Below, in pieces: positions 45,627-56,898 of a stretch of DNA of 64,000 nucleotides. Source of the DNA: Syngnathus acus (lineage: Eukaryota > Chordata > Actinopteri > Syngnathiformes > Syngnathidae); contig NC_051092.1 in the NCBI RefSeq assembly GCF_901709675.1, positions 317,501-381,500 of the forward strand, written 5' to 3'. Numbering within the stretch: position 1 is the stretch's first letter; each line of letters starts with the position of its first letter. The notes beneath the pieces are model-generated. The model worked only from the letters and a program-made list of their open reading frames with translations. It searched no databases and was not told where the DNA came from. The translations under genes were made by a program, and so were the position numbers.

Positions 45627-48600
45627 ATGCGGAGGCGTCTGGACCGGATCCGGAATTGGAGCCACAGGCGGGATGATTTGATGGACCAGTCAGAGTCGCC
45701 CAACACGTCGGACGTGGAATGCAGCGAGGAGGTGCCGAATGGGATCCAGAAGTCACGCAGTCATGCTAACGTCAATGGAAGGGTCAATGGAAGTTGCAGG
45801 AGTGTCAACCCTGTGGCACCAAATCAAATGTCTTTATGTTGTTATCCAACAAAAAAGACCGGACATCTCCAAACTGGTTTTTCAATCCACTTTTTAAATG
45901 AGAAAATATGGACGGTTTTAAAGTAGATTTTCATATTTAAGATACCTTTCTCTCTAATTAGTTTAATAATGCTTTGAGTGATTTTTCTTATCCAATCCCT
46001 ACAAATGTTGAACCTTTTTATTATTTCTGTTTCGGAAAAACGTGAAAAAGAATGCTGTTTATTAAAAAAAGAAAAAAAAAAAAAGAAATCGATCTATCCA
46101 AAACTAACCAAAGGTTCTGGGGTGTGGATCTGTGCTTTTTGATCATTTTTAATCGTGCTGTTAATAATTGTCGTCATTTTGTTCTGTTGTTTGACTTGAC
46201 ATGTTCCTCTCTTTGTACAGGTTGTTTCTGGATCCCTTTCTACATCTGGAGATGAATCCAAAACGGATCTGAATGAGGTGAAAGGACACCTGGAGATCAC
46301 CTTGTTAGAGAAACATTTCCTACGTGAGTTGCGCATTTCATTTTGTTTCGTGTTTTTGCTTCGGTGAGTGACTCTGATCACGTCACCTTCCAGAGGAGGA
46401 GCTGAGGAAACTCCGAGAAGAAGAAACCGGCGTGGAAATGCTGCAACAAGAGCTGGAGCGAGAACGCTGCAGGAACATGGAACTTGAAGAAAAGCTCAAT
46501 GATGTCATCAATGTCAGGTCAGGTCAGGTCATGGCTTCATGTTGCCTCACCAAGTTATTTTCCAGGGCTGAATTTTTCTTCGCCCATCACCGACAGACTT
46601 GATGAGCCGTCGTCGTCGTCTATCACTCCAAAAGCTCCGCCCCCTCGCGACATCACCCCACCGGGAAAAGAGGACACCTACAGCCGCTTCCAAAGATTGC
46701 TTTTCAACCACTTGGGTGTGGACTTTGATGACTTCCACGTGCAGCCGCAGGAGGAGGCGCCCGAGCCGGACGAGCCGCTCAGCGCCAGGAGGTGCGACGT
46801 CGTCGCTGTCGTCCTCACGAGTCGTTCACCTTTCATCTTCACGTTGCTTCGAAATCACGTCCCTTTTACTCCTTCGCAGGCTGACGGAAAACATGAGGCG
46901 GGCCAGTGAGTCACTTTTCCTTTTCATGCAAACTTTGTGCTTAGTGTTGCAACAACTCAAGTCAGAGTGTTGATCCCAGAGCGGCTTGCCAAAGAATCGG
47001 ACAATGGTAGTGTGAAGAAGGCCAGCTGCCAATGTGGACGACTGAAGGCAAGAAAAGTGGACAAAAAGTGAATTTGAGGCCCCACTTTGGTCAAACGTCA
47101 CGGATCCAAACGTTCATAGCGCTCCATGAGAGATCTATCCAAAAGGATCCATTTCCTGCTTGTTGAGAATATGTTTGTGTTGTGCAGAGAGAGGACTGAG
47201 GCCCATCACCAGCTTCACGCGGGACCTCTCGGCCTTGTCCACCTGGCATTCCGTTTACACCACGGCCATCGCCTTCATTGTGAGGGTCACTGCTAACTGG
47301 ATGCTAACTGTCCAAAGTTTGCACTTGCTAAATCACTAATGTTGCTATGCATTGGAAAGCACTTTCTCGAACTGGACACTAAATAAACACGTACAATTCC
47401 ACTCTAGCTGTTAAATATGTAATGCTAGTTACCATTTAGTAGCTTCCGGAGGCTAGATGCTAACTGGACGCTGTCCAACATTTGCTGCTAAATCGCTTAG
47501 AGGCTAACTGCTAGGAACTAGAGAATCGAAGTAAGAAAGTAATTGAATGCTAACTGCCAACGGCTTGACATAAGAATGACGCTGTTGGCTAGAGGCTATA
47601 CGCTAACTGCCAAATGCTAATGTGAAGTCATGTGTGTGACAGATCTACATGTACGCTACATGGCGGGGCTGGACCATCTCCATGTTTCTCTTCCTGGCTG
47701 TGCTGCGGCTCTCTTTGAACTACCTCATTGCCAGGTGAACCCCGCCCACCGCAATGGCATTCATGAGCTAACTCCGCTCTCTCAGGGGCTGGAGGATCCA
47801 GTGGAGCATCGTTCCGGAAGTCTCGGAGCCTGTGGTAAGAATGGGGGGTCTGAGGGGCTGACAAGATGATTGACAGGTCTGAATATGTTGACAGGAGCCT
47901 CCCAGAGAAGACTTGACCGTGTCGGAGAAGTTCCAGCTGGTTCTGCACGTGGCCCAGAGAGCTCAGGTGAGCCGACGTAGGCGGTGCTGCCGCTGCTGTT
48001 TTGGCGTTTGACATTTCGTTTTGATCTCCTCCCGGACAGAATATCTTTGGCAAGATGGCCGACATTCTGGAGAAGATAAAGAAGTAAGTTTTCCAACGAG
48101 GGCCATTCTTCCATTCGGCTGCGGCTGGACTTCAATGAGCCTTTGTGTGTAGTCTCTTCATGTGGGTGGAGCCTGAGTTGACCAAAAAGCTGTATGTGGC
48201 TCTCTGGGTGTCCTTCGTCGCCTCGTGCCTGCTGCCTTACAAGCTGCTTGGATTCATCATTGGTACCGTAGCGGTCCACACAACACGCACGCACAACACA
48301 CACACACACACACACCACCGGACCGCAACAATGGCTCTCGTGCTTGTTGCCCTCAGGTGTTTTCGTGGGCGTCAAGTTCTTCATCATCAACTTCATCTTC
48401 AAGAGTTGCCCCAAATTGCGTGAGCGCTACGACACGGCGCACATCGTGTGGAGCCGCCTGCCCACCGACGTCCAGATGCGGGAGCGAGGCGCCCCTGCGT
48501 CCGGCAGACGGGTCGGTGCCGCTTCCGCTTCTGCCAGTCCATTTTCTTGAATTTGATGCGGTGACGCTCGCCTTGTTCAGGTTCCCGCCGGTGGCGACGA

Positions 48601-49384
48601 TGGCGGCGGCGGCGGAGCCAGTCGCTCCTACAGCACCAAGCGAGGAGCTTTCCACGAGGTCTTCAACCTCCCCGAGAGTGAGCGCCCCCTAGCAGGTGAA
48701 GTGAACAAACCGCGCCCGCCCTGGCGGCATGGCAGGCGTCTGGGCTAATGGTGGCTGTGGTGCAGTGTGCGAGAGCGGTTGGCGCTGCTGCCTCATCAAC
48801 CGCAACAAGAAGACGCCTGCAGACTACATCCGCAACGGCGTCCTCTTTGTCACTGACAAGTAAGGTGGCCCGCCGGCATTTCAAGCGAACAAAGGTCAAT
48901 CCTTTTAGCGCACTTGTGGTCTGAGAGCTTTGTTTTTCTTTTCTTCTTCTTCTTCTTCTTCTTCCCCATCAGCTACTTGTGCTTTGAGTGTACCCGCTCG
49001 TCTTCATCCAAGAGGGACAAAGTCATCAAACTGGTGGACGTCATGGACATCCAGAAGGTAGGTGCTGGCTTTGACCTTTTCTCTTCTCAGGAGAGAAGTT
49101 CTTGATTTGGTCTTTTCTTTTTCCAATGCACCTTCTGGCAGTACAAAGTGTTGTCCATGTTGCCGGGCTTCGGGATGGGCATCTCCATAGCGACGCCGTC
49201 CACTCAGAAGGTGAGGAAAGCAGAGTTGCATTGCATATCATTTCAATGTCCAAAAAGCTTGAAATTTCCTTTGGCTCAGCCGATGGTGTTCGGGGCCATG
49301 AGCAATCGAGACGAAGTCTTCGACGTCATCTCAGCCCAGCGCAAGCTCGCCGTGGAGACGGCCGGCGCCGGCGCGCAGATGTAG
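45627..49384 (+). CDS. gramd4: GRAM domain-containing protein 4
   Basis: Membrane protein of ER/mitochondria, pro-apoptotic (DIP) in mammals, with a lipid-binding GRAM domain. Exons: 45,627 to an uncertain 3' end (about 45,770-45,800); 46,221-46,323; 46,394-46,517; 46,597-46,791; 46,880-46,905; 47,188-47,279; 47,643-47,734; 47,786-47,834; 47,895-47,966; 48,040-48,083; 48,153-48,262; 48,357-48,511; 48,581-48,695; 48,766-48,859; 48,973-49,057; 49,142-49,210; 49,280-49,384. Start MRRRLDRIRNWSHRRDD matches the family. Coiled coil EVKGHLEITLLEKHFLQEEL, EPLSARRLTENMRR, hydrophobic segments in exons 7 and 11-12 (TISMFLFLAVLRLSLNYLIA), and the GRAM domain from NERPLAV-like SERPLAV and CESGWRCCLINRN to LVDVMDIQKYKVLSMLPGFG. 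No strong donor is visible in exon 1, so a small exon may be missing. Convergent with cdhr5. Confidence 0.92.
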
Positions 49385-50434
49385 GGACGCTTCTTCTTCT
49401 TTTTTCTTTCTCTGTGCTGCCAAGCGACACGCTTGACGTCGGTCGGCAAAGCGACAAGGCGAGAGGTCTTGCTTTATCGTCGTTGAAATGAGATGTCTAT
49501 TTAGATTTTTACACTGGATCTTTTCAATGTTATATTTCGGGCATGTTTTTTGACCTTTCTCGAAATGAGATGTCGATTTGACACTGGATCTTTTAATCTC
49601 TTGGCTTGGCTGGCTGGCTGGCTGGCTCCTGTTTTTTATTTTGTGGTGCTGTATTTGGTTGCCACTTGGTCAACTGGACTTGGAAATTGTCACATTGGCC
49701 AGTGACGCACGCGCCTCGGTCCAAGGAAAAGAAAAAATGTTGTTTGCCATGAGCGATATATGTATCAGCTCAAATTCAGCCGTGAGCTTCTCATTTGGCT
49801 CGCTGGCACTTTTTGGAGTTGCTCCTGACGCTTCTTCAACATAAAGACTCGCCCACCATGAGCTAAGAGATTGTTGGCGCTACTTCCAGCTTCAAATGGA
49901 TGAAAACGAAGCCATTTGAAGGGAACAAAATGACGTACGTGCATCATGTTTATTTTCAATCTGTTGCCGCTCGTATTAAATTCCGCCAAAAATCAGTGGT
50001 GTGATATTTATACATGAGTCTGAATCATTAGCTACTGGGGCAGTTTATTTCAACCACAAATCAACTGGCAGGTAAAGAAGATGAGAAAAGATTTTCCAGG
50101 TCTCAAATACAAATGTGCCCAAATGTGAAGGTTCAGTTTATAGATGGCTGGTGTTTATTTTCCATAATTTGTCAACAACAATCCATTCCCGGTCCTTGGA
50201 TAAATGTGAGGGAACTTCTATTTACATGAACGACAGTAGAAATGTGATCTTTGCCTATCTAACAATGATTGTTGGTAGCCTCACGTGACGCAGCAAAACA
50301 AACAAGAACTTGATTACGCTGTGCATTTTTGAACCCTATCATTCCACCTGGCAGCTCTTAAAAGGAGTTGACTGATTGCACTTTCAGGCGCGGTTCGTTC
50401 ATTTCTGATAAATCATCAGCTTTTATTGCCCTCC
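49385..50434. other. gramd4-cdhr5 convergent intergenic region
   Basis: Both 3' UTRs. A short GGCT run lies near 49,606-49,625. Minus-strand AATAAA at 50,422-50,427 lies only about 8 bp past the cdhr5 stop codon; another minus-strand candidate is at about 50,154. No other gene. Confidence 0.5.
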
Positions 50435-53400
50435 TCAAAGATCGACGTTCAGAACGTCGTCACCTTCCGAGCCCTCCCCTGGATCCTCCATCTTCACTCC
50501 CAGTCCGCTGTCCAAGTCGGTGTCGGCGAAGCCCACCTTTGGGGCTTTAGCGGGACCGTCGTCGTCATCCTCGCTGTCGTCTTCCCTGCTGTCGGGGATG
50601 ATGACCACTTCCTCCTTGGCGTCGGGGTCGATGTCCTCCTTGAACCAAACGGCCTTGTAGCCTTCCTCCTGGCGCCGTTCTTTGGTCAGAATGGGCTTCA
50701 CCTCCCTCTCCTTGTCCGAGCTGGTCTGGCTGACGTTGTCGTCGCCCAGGAGGGTGCCCAGCGCTCTCACGCTGGACTCGATGGCCGAGTTGGCCGCCGC
50801 CGCCGCCGGCCCCTCTTCCGACGGCGTGGCGTACGGAGCGCCGAAGCCCGCGCCGCCGTCGCTGTCGTCATCGTGCTGGAAAGCCTCGTTGGTGTACTGG
50901 ACGCCCTGCTTCTCACCCCCGAAGCCTTGGCCCAGCTGGAGAGACAAAACCGTATCAGTCCACAAAACCGGCTGGCAAAATCCTTTTTCCCGCTGCCCAT
51001 CGAAGCTGGCTTGGCCTGGTCTTTCGTCTTTTTGCCGTTCTACGTAAGAACCGCTTGAGGTGGGATGGATGGTGCCTAAAGGCGGGACCAGGGAGCCAAG
51101 TTGAACGTCTGCACTTTGGAAATTGCACAAAGACATGACAATGTGCTTTGGTTGAAAGCTACCAACCTGACACCCTCCAAGGTCAAAGTCCAATTGGTAA
51201 TTTCTCAGCTTCAGAGATAATGGCTACTGACTATCAAGGATAACACGGCTTGTTTGGGAAAGCGAAAGCCAGGGTGTCGAGATGGACACCCAGGATTGCG
51301 AGCGCAAAATCCCAAAAGCGCGCACAGCCTTTGTCAGGTTCTGTGTGAAAGGGGCTGACCGAGAACAAAAGGGTTCCTGGCTTCAGAGGCCATTTCTGAG
51401 GCAGCCTAAGACTCCCACTCGGCTTGTATCTTGCGAAAGCTATCGACGCAAATGGTAGGACAGACTTTGGAGCCAGCGGTAACACTCCCACACCAAACCC
51501 AAGTGAGGGAGGGAGGGAGGGAGGAGCACACTCACGGAGCTCCTGAAGACGCTGGCTTCGTGGATCTTCCTCCAGTCGGCTTTTCCCTTCTGGAGGCGGC
51601 AGACGAGGACTCCGATGATTACCACGCAGGCGAAGAGAAGAACGCCCAGAGTCGCCCCCAGCGCCGCCATGTCCCCTGGCTCAAAGCCACTCGGCGGGAT
51701 AGGCACCTTCTCTGCAAGAGAGCAACGTCGATACATTTGTTTTGGAGCGGGCAGCCGGGCAGCCAGGCCAATGACAGCTTGTCACGCAATAGTCAGTCAC
51801 CAGCCAAACTCGCCCCTCATGCACGCCCACCAGACATGACGAGCGAGGGTCAAATGCAGAACTGAAGAAGCCTTTCGGGTTCAAGTTTAGAAATGTGGGC
51901 GGAAGCCGCAGTACATAGCGAAAACTCACGTCGGAGCTCAGATTCAACCCTCGGAACTGAAGCAAACGTGCTAGCGCCGCACTGAACCCATCTGTCCATC
52001 CATTTTTGGGAGGAAAGAGTGATCCAGTTCATGTCGCTGACTTATGGCAAAAGGCAGGCAAACTGGACTTGTTGCCGGTTAATTACAGGGCAGGCATAGC
52101 CAGACGAGCATTCACAAACCGGATGGCCCCTCATGAGACAAAATCCATGACCACCTGTGTTGGGCTCCGCAGGGCCGGTGGGCCCGTCGGTGCTCAGTGG
52201 CGTCACCGACGATTCTGTTGCCGCCGTAACACTTTGGCTGGTGGGGGTGACACCCGTCGAGGGAGTACCGGGATCGGTGGTGGACTTCATCGTTTCAGTG
52301 GTTCTGCCTCCAGTGGAAGTACCGGAATCGGTGGTGGGGTTGGTGGTGGACTCTGCTTCTTGAGCTGTGGTTGGGGGGGTGGTCACCGTGTCAGTAGTGC
52401 TGCTCAAAGGCAAAGCAGTAGTGGTGAGACCTGAGAGGAGAGCACAGGTGGACCTTAGAGGGGGCGTCATCGTCCTTCCAGAGTCACCATTCAAACGGTC
52501 TTGGTTCGTAAGAAGAAGATTCCTATTGGGTCTTCTTAGGGTCTTCTTCTTTTGGACAAGGTCTCATCTGCTACGGACTGATGATCCCGAGGCACCCCCG
52601 CGGCTAGAGTGTCTACCCCTGAGTCTCTGATTGATACTCTGGATTGTCCAGGGTGTTGCCCAATGTCAGCTGGCTTGGACTTCAGAATTGAGATTGCAGG
52701 CAAGATGAATGATGTTTTCAGGCCCAATTTAAATGTAACGACAGTTCGTGTTCAGGACTTTTGAAGAACAGAAACAAATACGTACGCCTGGTCCGAAAGA
52801 GGTCTGACTCGAGCCAAGCGGTGTGACCCGAGTCCTTCACCGCCGGTGCTTTGACATTTCTTTTCTCCTTACCTGATTTCACCTCCACCGAGAGCGACGC
52901 TATTGAATTCTCCCCGTTGGACGCGTCCTCCGCTTCCACCTGCAGGGTGAGTTCAGTTGAAGTTGACTTCAATGACCAACTTAGCTTGGGTTGGGTCAAC
53001 TCACCTGCAGAGATAAGGTAGCCTCCGGGAGGTCTTTGGTCATGAACAAGTAGCCGTTAATGATGGAGAAGTCGTCGCTTCCGATGACGCGATAGACAAT
53101 GTGAGGGTTGATTCCCTGGCGAGGCGGGAACGAGAAGGTCAAGTCGACTCAGCAGATGCCGACTTGGAATGGAATCCAGGTGGCGCCTTTACCCCCACGC
53201 TAGCGTAATCCTCGTCAAAGGCCACGATTTCAAGCGGCTCGTCCTTGTTGGTCGGGTCTGTCGCCATGGCGCCCGCTGAAGAGATCACGCCCTGGTACTC
53301 GGCCCTCTGGAGTTTTGGTTTGTGGAGGCTCTTCACCCGAACACTGAGCGTGAGGCTGGTGGTGGCAAACTGAGAACTACTCGGTGTCTGGGCGGCCTGC

Positions 53401-55399
53401 CAGAGAAGAACAAACCTCAGAAGGTCAAATCTTGTTTGCGTCGGGTTCTTTAGCGTTCTTGATTGAACATGTAGTCCTAAAAAATGTCTCGCCAAAAGCT
53501 CGTGTGTGTGTGTCTGTGTCAGTCTTCACCAGAACTGTCAGACTGATGGTCCCCAACACGTCGATCGCCCTCAGCATTCTGACGTCGCCGGTGTTTGGGT
53601 TGATGTCAAACAGTCCTTCCTCGTTTCCTGGTACAGACAACAGCGATTGAGTTCTTGCCCGTTTTAGGGGCAGGCAGGGTGTGGCTTACCGCTCAGGAAG
53701 GAGTAAACGATGGCCTCATTGATCCCGGCGTCGCCGTCAATGGCGCGAAGCGGACCCGGCTTCAGTGTCAAGGCTTCGGCCTGGTGCAGGGACGGGACAT
53801 AAAACCACTTGCAAGTCGTAGCTTAGCGTGAAAAGGACGGAAGGCTCGTTAGTCACCTGCATTTGGTTAAGGTCCACGCTGGCGGTGTAGCCGGTGTTCT
53901 GGCAGATGACGGCGCCGGCCACCACGTGTTTGATGCAGGGCTGGAACCAGGGCGGTCTGTTGTCCACGTCCACCACGTTGACTTGAATGGTGGCCGTGGC
54001 GGTGAAGGAGACCTCGGCATCGGAACCGGACAGCGGCGTGTCCTTGGAGAAACAGGAGAAATGACAATCTGGAAGAGGAGCAAAGCATCACGTGACGCAT
54101 TCTCACCTGAGCTTGCAAGACCATTTGAACCGTTTGGACTTTGTCGTAGTCCAGGATGTTCTGGATAACCAGTTGTGGGTTTTCGGGAGACGCCAGTCGA
54201 AAGTAATCCTGAAGAAATGCAAAATAGCCCCGGTTCACGCTGGGAACGGAGCTCATCGGCCAAAGGAGGAACGTACGGATGCTGATGTCAGCGTGTAGTA
54301 AAGCGTCGTGCCCTCGTCGGCGTCCTCGGCCGGAAATTGGCCCACGGCCGTCCCCACGGCCAGCAACTGAGATGCCCAATGATGGTTGTTAGTTTGCAAA
54401 GGGGAGCGCCCGGCCGGTCCACTCGAAGCGCTTGCTTACCTCCGCCGTTGGGATCTGGTACGTCTTCATGTCAAACACCGGCGGGTTGTCGTTCACATTG
54501 AGCACTCTGACCACGATGACCAGCTCATACTGGGAAAGCAAAGCGTGAGCCGACATTTATAGCACCGCTCGCTTGCTTGGAGCGGCCCATCCATCGGCTT
54601 ACGAGCGCGCTCCGTTTGTTAGCGCTTTTAGTTTAGCTTCGAAGCGGTCCAGCAGCTAGTAAAGAACCTGCAGGTTGAACGCTCACCTCTTGCGCCGGGG
54701 GCCTTCTGCACGTCACCATGAGCACGTAACTTTTTTTCGTCTGCAAGCAAAGGCAAAAAGTGAAGCCGACGCTCCGAGCGCTTGCTTATCTGCCGGCCGG
54801 GCCCACCTCATAGTCCAGAACGGCATTGGCCAGCAGCCTGTTCCCCTCCACAATGAAGGGCACGTCGGCGGCATTCTTCAGCGAGGGCACCACCCCGTCG
54901 AGCACAGCGATGGTCTCCACTAGGTGGCCCACCGTGTTGTTCTCCTGCACGTTGACCGTATCGGGAGCGCTACAAACTGAAAAGGCCACACCAATCAACC
55001 AACCGTCTGCCATTTGAATCGATCAAAACAAAATGACTCGAGCATTATGTGACGAGGCAAAGTGTCAGAAACCCCAATTCAGGAAAAATCCCGACAGTTG
55101 TAGCTTGAAATCATTTTAGCATGAAAAGAAATACTATGGTTTGTAAACAAAAAAAGAATCCCAACAATTTCACCCTTTTTTCCTGATGATTCTTTTTTCC
55201 TCCCTCGAGTTAGATTTGATTGCAATCCATTTGTGTTATGACAAAGCGAGGAGCTTTCTTTTTTTTAGGCTCCGGATGATAATGGCTTAATTGAGCGGTG
55301 TAGCAATCGATAGGACAATTACTCACGCTCCTGGGCCTGTGTGATGGTCAAAGAGGTGAGCAAAAGCACCGAAAAGAAGAAGTTCTTGCTGGCCTCCAT
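50435..55399 (-). CDS. cdhr5: Cadherin-related family member 5 (mucin-like protocadherin)
   Basis: Apical adhesion protein of the intermicrovillar complex. Fifteen exons on the minus strand: 55,399-55,327; 54,976-54,807; 54,740-54,687; 54,529-54,440; 54,366-54,277; 54,208-54,107; 54,042-53,857; 53,780-53,690; 53,627-53,530; 53,396-53,193; 53,115-53,005; 52,939-52,873; 52,430-52,155; 51,711-51,536; 50,935-50,435 (about 762 residues). Signal peptide MEASKNFFFSVLLLTSLTIT, cadherin repeats with NVNDNPPVF, EDADEGTTLYY, VDVDNRPPWFQPC and IDGDAGINEAIVY calcium motifs, a single Thr/Ser/Pro-rich mucin exon of about 92 residues, a transmembrane helix (AALGATLGVLLFACVVIIGV), and a cytoplasmic tail whose PILTKERRQEEGYKAVWF nearly matches human CDHR5. 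The end is NVDL, a possible type II PDZ ligand. Position next to drd4/deaf1 matches human 11p15.5. Confidence 0.93.
52646..52680. repeat. Fragment resembling a vertebrate SINE tail
   Basis: GTCCAGGGTGTTGCCCAATGTCAGCTGGC resembles the common fish repeat tail '...GGGTGTACCCCGCCTCTTGCCCAATGTCAGCTGGGAT'. It lies in the intron before the cdhr5 mucin exon. Decayed. Confidence 0.35.
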
Positions 55400-56017
55400 G
55401 TCAGCTGCTTCCGTCCGTCTTCTTGCGCCGTCCGTCTGCTTATCTATCGGCCGCGATTTACGAGCCGCTTGGACTTTTGCCCGCCATAAACATTTTTGTT
55501 TGCGCAGTCGGATGAGAGTTTGTCACATCCGCAAGGTGTTTTTTTTTGTTTTGTTTTTCTGATTCGGTTGCCTGTGACAAAGATCAAATCTATTTGTTTA
55601 TTCTCACAATTTTAAGTAAAACGTGATTTAAAGCCAGTGGTGGCCTTCTCTGCTGGCCTAAACATGTCGGAATCACAGACTGATGTTAATGATATTTTGC
55701 CCATGAATACGTATTAATGTAATGATTTAATAGTAGTAGCCCATCGCTTCGCTGCTTCATAACGTTAATGTAGTGGTGAGTGTGAGACCCCTTTCTTATT
55801 TGAACTAACTTTTCACTTGATGTGATAGTCACCTACAGTCAGCACATAAATAGTTGAGTTGAGTGACATAGAAGTTAAGTGACATAAGTAATATAGTTCC
55901 CAAAAAGCCCCACTCTGGCGCAATCCTTGCTCATTTATTATTGTTTTTAAAAGCACTATTCTGCATTTTGAGCTACTAACAGAATATATGTATGTTTGAG
56001 AGGCTCGAACGTTGCAT
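55400..56017. other. Upstream of cdhr5
   Basis: Presumed cdhr5 5' UTR and promoter (to about 55,500), then AT-rich DNA without recognised features up to the tRNA gene. Confidence 0.5.
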
Positions 56018-56023
56018 GTCTCT

Positions 56024-56074
<51 letters not shown>

Positions 56075-56091
56075 GAGCCCACCCAGGGACG
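56018..56091 (+). tRNA. tRNA-Asn (anticodon GTT)
   Basis: A 74-nt cloverleaf: acceptor GTCTCTG pairs with CAGGGAC; D-arm region with A box TGGCGCAATCGG; anticodon stem TTCGG/CCGAA around CTGTTAA (GTT at 56,052-56,054); T arm GGTGG-TTCGAGC-CCACC carrying the B box; unpaired G at the end and no encoded CCA. There is no intron. A run of seven T at 56,098-56,104 gives a proper RNA polymerase III stop. All key positions are intact, so it is probably functional rather than a pseudogene. Confidence 0.97.
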
Positions 56092-56097
56092 TCTGCC

Positions 56098-56104
56098 TTT
56101 TTTT
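56098..56104 (+). terminator. RNA polymerase III terminator
   Basis: Seven consecutive T residues starting six bases after the tRNA-Asn end. Confidence 0.85.
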
Positions 56105-56898
56105 GTTTTTTGACGTATAGAATAAAGTCCTCACTTGTGTAAATCACTACTTATTTAGTTTGAGAAATGCCGGTGATTCAAAACTCAAGTTCTTTCTTTT
56201 CATTTTTTTTTTGTTCTGTTTGATAAAATGCCGTTTTGGTTTTCATCGGCTTCGCATGGCCAAATGTCTCTTCTGTGATTGATCAAACAGGAATGCTAAC
56301 GTTCATAAGAAGATACGTATTGCCTTTGAATCACAGCATCGTGTTAGTGCATTGATTGGATTGTAATGTTTTGTACGGTTGTATTGTTGTTGTTTTTTTT
56401 AAAACGTCCAGACGAACAGCGTTCCCGGTTTCCGGGATATCCCTGCGCTTGCTTATCCTACTTCGTAAAATTAGTCCGCTTCGTCTTTCGTCAATTAAAA
56501 GTTATACACATCCACCGTTAACGGGAAACTCTTGTGAAGTATATGCATGCCGTCATGAAAACGCCCGTGTGTATGTCTAAGTATGTAAGAACGATCCACG
56601 GCTTTTACGTGCATGATGTGGCGGATGGATACTTGAGTTGAAAACGATGCATACATTTCAAACTCCTCAGCTCCACCAGAACGCCGGCCGGCCACGCGGG
56701 CGAGGCAAGTGGCGCGCTCGCTCGCTCGCTCGCTCGCTCGCTCCTATTAAAATGGCCGATGTTCCCAATCGCGGCGTTTTTCTTTTATTTCGCCCGTGAG
56801 GGCGACCGACCGAGGCTTCCGCTGCTCGGGAGTCGTTGGCCACACGTCTTGGGGATTCGGATAGTGCCATCCATAGAAAGATAAGCCGCAGAGGAATA
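56105..56898. other. pim3 upstream region
   Basis: AT-rich first, then GC-rich from about 56,680 with a (GCTC)n run at 56,716-56,742 and the presumed pim3 5' UTR. No coding exon recognised. Confidence 0.5.
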